Source of the DNA: an uncultured Clostridia bacterium | Lineage (GTDB): Bacteria > Bacillota > Clostridia > TANB77 > CAG-508 | Direction: 5' to 3' | NCBI GenBank assembly: GCA_944393455.1 | Contig: CALYAH010000101.1 | Coordinates: forward strand, 1-12,022 | Length of the DNA stretch: 12,022 nucleotides | Part shown: piece after piece, positions 6,749 to 12,022 of the stretch | Layout: every line of letters starts with the position of its first letter | Numbering within the stretch: position 1 is the first letter of the stretch | Program-made: the position numbers and the translations under genes | The notes under the pieces: generated by a model | What the model was told of the DNA's origin: nothing | Databases searched by the model: none | The model's input: only the letters and a program-made list of their open reading frames with translations

Positions 6749-8017
6749 ATGAATGAAATAAAAGAAAAAGCAAATTATTGTTTAAGTTGTAAGGTAAAAC
6801 CATGTTCTGTTAAAGGATGTCCATTACATAATAATATACCAGAATTTATTAAGCAAATAAAAGAAGAAAATTATCATGAGGCCTATAAAATACTATGTGA
6901 AACAACTGTATTGCCAGGTGTTTGTGGTAGGATTTGTCCACATCAAAAACAATGTCAAGGTTCTTGTGTAAGAGGTATAAAAGGAGAACCAGTTTCTATA
7001 GGTGAACTAGAAGCATTTGTATTTGATAAAGCAATGGAAAAAGGAGATAGTTTGTTAAAGTGCTGGGAAGAAGAAATAGAAAAAAATAGCCTACAAAATT
7101 CTAATAAAAAAGTTGCTATTATTGGGGGAGGACCATCAGGTTTGACAGCAGCAGCATTTTTAGCTAAAAAAGGAGTTAGAGTTACTATATATGAAAAATA
7201 CGATTATTTAGGTGGACTTTTGATGTATGGAATTCCAGAATTCAGACTACCAAAACAAATTGTAAAACAAACAATAGAAAATATTTTAAATTTAGGAATT
7301 GAAGTAAAATATCATCAAGAATTAGGTAAGAACTTGTCATTAGAAGATATTGAAAAGGAATATGATGCAATATTTTTAGGATTTGGAGCAAATGTTTCTG
7401 CAAAAATGGGTGTAGAAGGAGAAAATTTAGAAGGAGTTTACGGAGGTAATGAATTATTAGAATATAATATGCATCCAAATTACAATGGAAAAACAGTGGC
7501 GGTAGTTGGTGGCGGAAATGTAGCTATGGATTGTGCTAGAACAATTAAAAGACTTGGAGCTAAAGAAGTAAAAGTAATTTACAGAAGAGCAAGAGAACAA
7601 ATGCCAGCAGAAGATAAAGAAGTTAAAGATGCAATAGAAGAAGGAATAGAATTTTTATTTCAAAATAACATTGTAAAAATAATAGGAAATCAAAAAGTCG
7701 AAAAAGTAGAATTAATAAAAACAGAATTAGTTCAAAAAGAAGGAGAAACAAGATTAGTACCAGTTAATATAGAAAATAGTAATTATATAGTAGATGCCAA
7801 CTATATTATAATGGCATTAGGGGCTAATCCATCACCATTTGTAAAAAATCTAAATTTACAATTAAACAAATGGGGCAATATTGAAATAAATGAAAAATAC
7901 CAAACTTCAAATCCTAAGATTTATGCAGGTGGTGACTTGGCAGGAGTAAAGGGAACAGTTGCATGGGCAGCATATTCTGGAAGAGAAGCAGCTAAAAGTA
8001 TATTACAAGAAATATAA
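6749..8017 (+). CDS. GltD/NfnB-type FAD-dependent NAD(P)H oxidoreductase with Fe-S N-terminal domain
   Basis: The 422-residue cytoplasmic flavoprotein resembles the glutamate synthase small subunit, NfnB and sulfide dehydrogenase subunits. Such proteins move electrons between NAD(P)H, FAD and [4Fe-4S] clusters to a partner subunit. The N-terminal Fer4_20-type domain has cysteines at 11, 14, 19 and 24, then 59, 63, 69 and 73 (GVCGRICPHQKQCQGSC). The FAD Rossmann motif is VAIIGGGPSGL (122-132), followed by the GGLLMYGIPEFRLP block. The NAD(P)H motif is VAVVGGGNVAMDCART (250-265), with YRRAREQMPA (278-287) downstream. The C-terminal AGGDLAGVKGTVAWAAYSGREAA (393-415) closes the FAD site. ATG 6749 is preceded by AGGAG (6733-6737) at 11 nt. 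No GltB large subunit or NfnA-like partner is nearby, so its redox partner and reaction are open. It ends in a terminator shared with the opposing gene. Confidence 0.88.
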   Translation: MNEIKEKANYCLSCKVKPCSVKGCPLHNNIPEFIKQIKEENYHEAYKILCETTVLPGVCGRICPHQKQCQGSCVRGIKGEPVSIGELEAFVFDKAMEKGDSLLKCWEEEIEKNSLQNSNKKVAIIGGGPSGLTAAAFLAKKGVRVTIYEKYDYLGGLLMYGIPEFRLPKQIVKQTIENILNLGIEVKYHQELGKNLSLEDIEKEYDAIFLGFGANVSAKMGVEGENLEGVYGGNELLEYNMHPNYNGKTVAVVGGGNVAMDCARTIKRLGAKEVKVIYRRAREQMPAEDKEVKDAIEEGIEFLFQNNIVKIIGNQKVEKVELIKTELVQKEGETRLVPVNIENSNYIVDANYIIMALGANPSPFVKNLNLQLNKWGNIEINEKYQTSNPKIYAGGDLAGVKGTVAWAAYSGREAAKSILQEI

Positions 8018-8047
8018 AAGAAGCTATAAAATAAATAGCTTCTTTTA
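8015..8047. terminator. bidirectional terminator between convergent genes
   Basis: A 13-bp perfect stem (8015-8027 with 8035-8047) has a 7-nt loop. Each arm ends in an A-run or T-run, so it works for both strands. The stop codons of the flavoprotein (8015-8017, +) and of the HExxH protein (8045-8047, -) are both inside the stem. Confidence 0.85.
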
Positions 8048-9148
8048 ATATTTGATATCATTTTTTTCAGCTTTATTACCTAAAACTAATCTTTTAATAA
8101 ATTTAAAGAAAGCAATCAATTTGTTTTCTTTTTTTGTAATTAGCTTAATAGCAGTTTCTACTTCACCATTTTCTAAAGCATTATATTTTTTTTCTAATTG
8201 TTCCATTTTACTTACATAATAATCGTTAAAGAAAGTATAGCCTTCTGTATGCCCTAAATAATCTTTAAAAGAATATAGTTTCTTCCTATAATTTTCAACT
8301 TCTTCTAAATTATGTATATTTTCAAATGCTTTATCAAAATAGCTTGAAATAATAAGATTTTGCGTACGCATAAAAGTTAAAGAAATTTCATTCTTTAGTT
8401 CCTCAATCTTTTCTAGCATGCCATCAACTTTTTTATTTCTATCATCTATTTGTGCAATTTTATTATTCAATTTAATAATATCTTCTTCAGCAAAAAGAAT
8501 ATCATCGATTGCATTTTGTACAGCTAGAAAAACTTTAGGTGAAGTTAAATCAGCAAATTTAAATTTAAAATTATCATCACTTTTTAAAGCACTTTCAAAT
8601 AATATATCTTCACCAGTAATATAAGCCATTTGATTTACTAAACAACATTCTAACGGATAATAAGAGGGACTAGTTGTTTCGAAACTAATTCCAAAGTATT
8701 TTACATATTCTTTAGGAATGCCATTAATTTTAGAAGACATAAGTTGAACAGCAGCCTCATTTAATCCAAGACCATATATTTTAAATTCAGTATAGTCGCA
8801 AAGGCCCATTCTTACAATGAAATTTCTTTTATCTTTTACTTCTTGAATATAATGAATACATTCATGAACAGCAAATTCTTCTAAATCTTCATCTGGAATA
8901 TGTTCATTAAAATAAATAGAAGTATTTTTATAAAAGTAATTAGCTTCTGCCATTCCTTCAGGAATTTTTGCTTTATACATATTTAATCTAGATAATTTTA
9001 TAAATAATTCATTTTGATTTAGACCATATTCAGGAAATGTCTCGCATATCTTAATAGAAATGCTACTAGCTATTGAGTTTATTTTTAAAGTATCTAGTGG
9101 TTCTATTACTTCGATTCCATCCTTTTTTAAATCTGATTTTATACTCAT
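8045..9148 (-). CDS. uncharacterised HExxH (zincin-like) protein with coiled-coil region
   Basis: I do not recognise this 367-residue protein. The N-terminal half carries AVHECIHYIQE, an HExxH zinc-metallopeptidase-type motif (H95, E96, H99), with GLNEAAVQLMSS downstream. Its E131 could be a third zinc ligand, 32 residues after H99, as in gluzincin-like folds. A pair of cysteines (PLECCL, 168-169) follows. Residues ~212-258 are rich in Lys/Glu/Ile heptads and probably form a coiled coil, and a second helical stretch lies at ~310-340. The C-terminus (ENKLIAFFKFIKRLVLG, 341-357) is a basic amphipathic or hydrophobic segment that could touch the membrane. There is no signal peptide, so it is predicted to be cytoplasmic. 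The start codon is at 9148 with AAGGGAG 8 nt upstream. The gene stands alone and convergent to its neighbour. Peptidase activity is inferred from the motif only. Confidence 0.8.
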   Translation of the reverse strand: MSIKSDLKKDGIEVIEPLDTLKINSIASSISIKICETFPEYGLNQNELFIKLSRLNMYKAKIPEGMAEANYFYKNTSIYFNEHIPDEDLEEFAVHECIHYIQEVKDKRNFIVRMGLCDYTEFKIYGLGLNEAAVQLMSSKINGIPKEYVKYFGISFETTSPSYYPLECCLVNQMAYITGEDILFESALKSDDNFKFKFADLTSPKVFLAVQNAIDDILFAEEDIIKLNNKIAQIDDRNKKVDGMLEKIEELKNEISLTFMRTQNLIISSYFDKAFENIHNLEEVENYRKKLYSFKDYLGHTEGYTFFNDYYVSKMEQLEKKYNALENGEVETAIKLITKKENKLIAFFKFIKRLVLGNKAEKNDIKY

Positions 9149-9189
9149 TTACAAAGCTCCCTTGAAAAATAATATATCAATAATATTAT

Positions 9190-9218
9190 ACTATAAAATG
9201 AAAGAAAATATATTTCAA
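9190..9218 (-). promoter_or_regulatory. probable promoter of the HExxH gene
   Basis: On the minus strand, TTGAAA (9218-9213), a 17-bp spacer and TATAGT (9195-9190) precede the start codon by about 40 nt. A second TATAAT (9190-9185) overlaps this -10 region. The rest of the 278-nt gap from 9149 to 9426 is AT-rich and shows only this promoter, the promoter and operator of the next gene, and an 8-bp ACTATAGT palindrome near 9268. Confidence 0.45.
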
Positions 9219-9345
9219 GAATATTAAATCTTAGTTACAGTTTAATGACAGGAAAAATAAAAAAGACTATAGTTTTTCATATATATAGATTTATAAAAAT
9301 ATAATACTGTACAAAGTAATGTCGAATTTTGTCAATAAGTTTTTC

Positions 9346-9374
9346 TTGACATATGAGTTCTTGTAATATATAAT
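9346..9374 (+). promoter_or_regulatory. perfect-consensus sigma-A promoter
   Basis: TTGACA (9346-9351), exactly 17 bp, and TATAAT (9369-9374) match the consensus at every position. It is the strongest promoter in the window. It drives the small coiled-coil gene and is overlapped by a palindromic operator. Confidence 0.85.
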
Positions 9375-9399
9375 TCTAATACGATTCGTATTAGAATTA
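9371..9399. promoter_or_regulatory. 29-bp perfect palindrome, candidate repressor operator
   Basis: Two 14-bp arms (TAATTCTAATACGA at 9371-9384 and its exact reverse complement at 9386-9399) flank a single T. The palindrome begins inside the -10 hexamer and covers the predicted start point near 9381, the usual position for a repressor that blocks initiation. Its size and symmetry suit a TetR- or MarR-type dimer, but no regulator is encoded next to it. It would lie mostly in the 5' leader and could also fold as an RNA hairpin. Confidence 0.7.
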
Positions 9400-9412
9400 G
9401 AAAAATTGATAG

Positions 9413-9420
9413 AAAGGAGG
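9413..9420 (+). promoter_or_regulatory. ribosome binding site that decides the coiled-coil gene start
   Basis: AAAGGAGG is 6 nt from ATG 9427. The upstream in-frame TTG at 9406 precedes this site and cannot use it, so translation should start at 9427. Confidence 0.8.
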
Positions 9421-9426
9421 AAACAC

Positions 9427-9810
9427 ATGGAAAAACTTGACGACCATAGTATATTACTAAAGATATATGAAGAGCAACAAGAGATAAACAAACAGTTAGG
9501 GATAATACCAGGGGTGAAGGAACAACTAAAAGCAATACCGGAGATGCAAGAACAGTTAAAAGTAATACCAGAGATGCAAGAACAGTTAAAAGCAATACCA
9601 GAGATGCAAAAAGAAATACGTAAAATTAGTAGAACAGTTGCAAAAATAGAAGTAGAGCATGGAGAAAAATTAGATATACTATTTGATGCATTTACAACAC
9701 TTTCAGAAAAATTAGATTTACACGAAAAAAGAATCACTTCTTGTGAAAAAAAATTAGAGAATCAGGATCATGAAATTTATTATTTAAAATCAAAAGTTCA
9801 AGGTTTATAA
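9427..9810 (+). CDS. small repeat-containing coiled-coil protein of unknown function
   Basis: The 127-residue, highly charged protein has no signal peptide and no membrane segment. Residues 19-68 form five 10-residue units with the pattern E-x-x-E-Q-L-K-x-I-P (for example EMQEQLKAIP), the last one diverging to EMQKEIRKIS. Residues ~69-127 are a regular coiled coil (KIEVEHGEKLDILFDAFT, then EKRITSCEKKLENQDHEIYYL). The proline at the end of four of the five units would punctuate the helix every ten residues. Small coiled-coil proteins of this general look are common and uncharacterised in Clostridia; I assign no function. It is a monocistronic unit under a very strong promoter with a palindromic operator, ended by its own terminator, so it is likely induced to a high level when a repressor is released. 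Confidence 0.8.
   Translation: MEKLDDHSILLKIYEEQQEINKQLGIIPGVKEQLKAIPEMQEQLKVIPEMQEQLKAIPEMQKEIRKISRTVAKIEVEHGEKLDILFDAFTTLSEKLDLHEKRITSCEKKLENQDHEIYYLKSKVQGL
9481..9630 (+). repeat. five tandem 30-bp units within the coiled-coil gene
   Basis: Units start at 9481, 9511, 9541, 9571 and 9601. Units at 9541 and 9571 differ at one base (GTA versus GCA codon), so they duplicated recently. The outer units are more diverged. The period is exactly ten codons, so copy-number change keeps the frame. Confidence 0.85.
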
Positions 9811-9811
9811 A

Positions 9812-9856
9812 AGCCTATTAGAACTTAAAAAAATTCTAATAGGCTAAATATTTTTT
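9812..9856 (+). terminator. intrinsic terminator of the coiled-coil gene
   Basis: A 12-bp perfect stem (9812-9823 with 9834-9845) with a 10-nt loop is followed by AAATA and six T (9851-9856). Its arms contain TATTAGAA/TTCTAATA, the same 8-mers found in the operator at 9371-9399. The remaining sequence up to 10022 (about 165 nt) is AT-rich and shows no gene or clear structure. Confidence 0.75.
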
Positions 9857-10022
9857 ATATTTATATTTTATGAAAATCTTTAATGTTATTTAAAATAAAT
9901 TTAATATCAATAATTTTATAAAATCTTTTAATCCAAAAAAATATTATAATTATTATTAAAAATAAAGTATGTTTTATTAATACTAAAAAAAATTTGCTAA
10001 AATATTGATAAAATAAAATTCC

Positions 10023-10051
10023 TTGCATAAAAAAATGAAAAATGATACAAT
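10023..10051 (+). promoter_or_regulatory. probable promoter of the HD-domain operon
   Basis: TTGCAT (10023-10028), a 17-bp spacer and TACAAT (10046-10051) form a sigma-A-like promoter. The start point would be near 10058, immediately before the Shine-Dalgarno GAGGTG (10059-10064), giving a very short leader. Confidence 0.45.
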
Positions 10052-10070
10052 CACAAGCGAGGTGTAAAAA

Positions 10071-10841
10071 ATGATTGATATGATAAAAGCAAAAAAAGCT
10101 TTTAAAGAGTATGTTAAGGCCTATAATATAGAAGACGAAAAAATCAAATTAAAAATAGCACATATTGAAAGAACTTCACAAATGGCAAGAAAAATTGCGG
10201 AAAGTCTAAAGTTGTCTGAAGAAGATATACAGTTAGCTGAATTAATTGGATTATTACATGATATAGGAAGATTTGAACAAATTAAAAAATATCATACATT
10301 TGTTGACAGTAATAGTATCAATCATGGAGAATATGGTGCTCAAATTTTATTTGAAGATGGAACTATTAGACAATTTATTGCTGATTCTAAGTATGACGAG
10401 ATAATAAAAAAAGCAATTATAAATCATAACCGAAATAAAATAGAAGAAGGGTTAAACCAAAGAGAAGAGTTACATAGTAAAATTATTCGAGATGCAGATA
10501 AAACAGATATCTTGTATCTTTTAACCTTTAGTAATATAAAAGAAACTTATGAAACAGACAATTTCCCAAAAGAAAAGATGACAAGTGAAATTTACAGAGA
10601 ATTTATGGAAAATAGAAAAATAGACTATAGTAAAAGACAAAGTGCAGCAGATATAATTGTTTCTCATTTTGCTTATATTTTTGATTTTTATTTTGACTAT
10701 GGATTAGAATATATTTATAAAAATCATTACTTAGATAAATTATATAAACTGGTTGTATTTGAAGATGAAGAAACAGCTAAGAGATATCAAAATGTATATG
10801 AAATAACTAAAAAATTTGTGGAAGAAAAAGTAAGTAAATAG
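10071..10841 (+). CDS. HD-domain metal-dependent phosphohydrolase, copy 1
   Basis: The 256-residue cytoplasmic protein has an N-terminal HD domain, the metal-dependent phosphohydrolase fold used on nucleotides and other phosphoesters. Likely metal ligands are H31 (IAHIERTSQMA), H63-D64 in GLLHDIGRFEQ, H85 (INHGEYG), H119 (INHNRNK) and D141 or D143 (IRDADKTDIL). The C-terminal ~100 residues are helical and unassigned. There is no GYP motif, so it is not a c-di-GMP phosphodiesterase of the HD-GYP type, and no RelA/SpoT synthetase domain. ATG 10071 has GAGGTG 6 nt upstream; ATG 10080 is a weaker alternative. The next gene is a same-length paralogue 10 nt downstream, so this is a tandem duplication within one operon. 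The substrate is unknown. Confidence 0.82.
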   Translation: MIDMIKAKKAFKEYVKAYNIEDEKIKLKIAHIERTSQMARKIAESLKLSEEDIQLAELIGLLHDIGRFEQIKKYHTFVDSNSINHGEYGAQILFEDGTIRQFIADSKYDEIIKKAIINHNRNKIEEGLNQREELHSKIIRDADKTDILYLLTFSNIKETYETDNFPKEKMTSEIYREFMENRKIDYSKRQSAADIIVSHFAYIFDFYFDYGLEYIYKNHYLDKLYKLVVFEDEETAKRYQNVYEITKKFVEEKVSK

Positions 10842-10851
10842 GAGCAAAAAG

Positions 10852-11622
10852 ATGATTGATTTAGAACAAGCTCAAAAAGAATTTTTAAAGTATGTTAACC
10901 AATTTGATATTAAAGAAAAAAGAATAAAAAGGAAAATAGAACATAGTTTACGAGTAATGGAAATTAGTAAACAAATTGCCCAAAATTTGAACTGGAATAA
11001 AGAAGAAATAGAATTAGCAACTTTGATAGGGTTATTGCATGATATAGGAAGGTTTGAACAATATACAAAATATAAAACTTTTAATGATAAAAATAGTATA
11101 GATCATGGAACTTTAGGAGTCCACATATTATTAGAAAATAATAAAATCAGAAGTTTTATACAAAGTCAAAAATATGATGAAATTATTGAAAAATCGATTT
11201 ATAATCATAACAAATATTCTTTTGAAAACAATCTAACAGAACAGGAAAAGAAATTTTGTGCTCTTATAAAAGATTGTGATAAATTAGATATTTTATATGA
11301 AGCGTGTGAAATATTTTGGAAAAATGACAAAGAACGAATAGAGAAAAGTGAAATTTCAAAAGTAGTATTGCAAGATTTTTTTCAAGAAAAATTAATTGAA
11401 AATGATTTAAAAGTCACTCAATTAGATCACGTAATAGGAATGATATCTTTTATTTATGACATAAATTTCAAAGAAAGTTATGAATTTTTAATAAAAAAAG
11501 ATTATATAAACAAATTAATAAAAAGATTTGATTTTAAAATAGAAAAACAAAATATGAAAGAAATTCAATTATATGCAAATGAATATGTAAAAAAGAAAAT
11601 AAAGGATGATAGAATTGAGTAA
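10852..11622 (+). CDS. HD-domain metal-dependent phosphohydrolase, copy 2
   Basis: This paralogue of the preceding gene is exactly as long (256 residues) and aligns without gaps over the HD domain. H31, H63-D64 (GLLHDIGRFEQ, identical), H85 (IDHGTLG), H119 (IYNHNKY) and D141/D143 (KDCDKLDIL) fall at the same residue numbers. The C-terminal halves have drifted much further apart than the HD cores, suggesting an old duplication with divergent partners or substrates. ATG 10852 has AGGAG (10840-10844), overlapping the upstream stop, with 7 nt spacing. Its last 8 bases overlap the start of topB, pointing to translational coupling. Substrate unknown. Confidence 0.82.
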   Translation: MIDLEQAQKEFLKYVNQFDIKEKRIKRKIEHSLRVMEISKQIAQNLNWNKEEIELATLIGLLHDIGRFEQYTKYKTFNDKNSIDHGTLGVHILLENNKIRSFIQSQKYDEIIEKSIYNHNKYSFENNLTEQEKKFCALIKDCDKLDILYEACEIFWKNDKERIEKSEISKVVLQDFFQEKLIENDLKVTQLDHVIGMISFIYDINFKESYEFLIKKDYINKLIKRFDFKIEKQNMKEIQLYANEYVKKKIKDDRIE

Positions 11623-12022
11623 AAATCTACTAATAACAGAGAAACCATCAGTAGCGATGGAGTTTGCAAAAGCGTTAAAAATAACAACAAGTCGAAAAAA
11701 TGGATATTTAGAGTCTGACAAATGGATTATTACATGGTGTGGAGGACATTTAGTTACAATGAGTTATCCAGAAAAATATGATGAAAAATTAAAATTTTGG
11801 AGATTAGATACTCTACCATTTATTCCAACAGAATGGAAATATGAAATTATTCCACAAGTAGCTAATCAGTTTAATATTGTAAAAGAATTAATGCAAAGAG
11901 AGGATATTGAAGAAATTTACAATGCAGGAGACTCTGGGAGAGAAGGAGAATACATCCAAAGACTAGTTTTTATGATGGCAAAACCTAATCCAAAGGCAAA
12001 AATGAAAAGAGTATGGATAGAT
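11615..12022 (+). CDS. topB: DNA topoisomerase III, type IA (3' partial)
   Basis: The first 136 codons run off the window end. TopB relaxes and decatenates DNA through a transient 5'-phosphotyrosine break; the catalytic Tyr lies beyond the window. Visible is the Toprim domain: LLITEKPSVAMEFAKAL (residues 5-21, with the acidic Glu of EKPS), then a stretch TWCGGHLVTMSYPEKYD, RLDTLPFIPTEW, and the second Toprim motif NAGDSGREGEYIQRL. The DxG instead of DxD in GDSGREGE also occurs in Bacillus-type TopB, so it is not a defect. The start is TTG 11615, overlapping the HD gene by 8 nt, with AAAGGA (11601-11606) 8 nt upstream. No ATG lies near the conserved N-terminus, so TTG is well supported. It is the third gene of the HD-HD-topB cluster. 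Confidence 0.92.
   Translation, partial: MSKNLLITEKPSVAMEFAKALKITTSRKNGYLESDKWIITWCGGHLVTMSYPEKYDEKLKFWRLDTLPFIPTEWKYEIIPQVANQFNIVKELMQREDIEEIYNAGDSGREGEYIQRLVFMMAKPNPKAKMKRVWID

Noticed and set aside
7242..7478. Minus-strand open frame inside the flavoprotein gene
   Set aside because: Antisense shadow with Leu/His-rich translation and no start signals; the plus strand carries conserved FAD-enzyme motifs.
8418..8624. Plus-strand open frame opposite the HExxH gene
   Set aside because: Shadow frame without a Shine-Dalgarno site, inside a clearly coding minus-strand gene.
9291..9737. Two minus-strand open frames with Cys/Ser/Gly or Leu/Val repeats opposite the coiled-coil gene
   Set aside because: They are the antisense of the 30-bp tandem repeats; the plus-strand gene has a perfect promoter, strong ribosome site and terminator.
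9857..10022. Possible small RNA or gene in the AT-rich gap before the HD genes
   Set aside because: Only short weak stems and near-homopolymer runs were seen; no ribosome site, promoter-terminator pair or coding pattern.
11615..12022. DSG in place of DxD in the TopB Toprim motif as a defect
   Set aside because: Bacillus-type TopB proteins carry DAGREGE at this position, so Gly here is within normal family variation.

Overview
The window is a very AT-rich, densely packed stretch of bacterial chromosome. Codon use is strongly A/T-ending, Shine-Dalgarno sites are strong (AAAGGAGG, AGGAG), promoters look like sigma-A promoters, and the gene set (AddB, a Bacillus-type TopB, an NfnB/GltD-like flavoprotein, family-4 uracil-DNA glycosylase) points to a low-GC Firmicute. 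The most likely source is an anaerobic, perhaps uncultivated, member of the Clostridia. The species cannot be named from this sequence, and no rRNA, tRNA, CRISPR array, prophage or transposase was seen.

Layout. 1-4936 (+): the C-terminal part of addB, entering from outside the window and interrupted by an in-frame TAA at 73-75, then an MFS transporter and a laccase-domain PgeF-like protein, tightly spaced as one operon. 4942-5067: a 46-bp perfect inverted repeat with a 34-nt loop. 5088-6008 (+): an S66 LD-carboxypeptidase/MccF-like peptidase ending in a terminator hairpin. 6022-6657 (+): a family-4 uracil-DNA glycosylase with its own promoters, whose reading frame is broken twice, each time by one extra base in the same heptamer CTT CGG A. 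6749-8017 (+): a stand-alone GltD/NfnB-type FAD oxidoreductase. 8045-9148 (-): an uncharacterised HExxH protein, convergent with it across a shared bidirectional terminator. 9346-9845 (+): a small isolated unit made of a perfect-consensus promoter, a 29-bp palindromic operator, a repeat-rich coiled-coil protein and a terminator. 10071-12022 (+): two tandem HD-domain phosphohydrolase paralogues and the start of topB, apparently one operon.

Functional themes are DNA repair and topology (AddB, UDG, TopB) and cell-wall turnover or editing (PgeF-like protein, LD-carboxypeptidase). The standout observation is in the UDG gene. Both breaks are the same heptamer, CTT CGG A, and moving +1 there restores Leu-Gly and an intact 183-residue family-4 UDG. 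These two CGG triplets are the only in-frame CGG codons I could find in about 3,700 codons. The pattern suggests +1 ribosomal frameshifting on CUU driven by a hungry or unassigned CGG codon, similar in logic to Ty1 (CUU AGG C) and RF2 (CUU UGA). A sequencing artefact or a decaying pseudogene must be excluded first.
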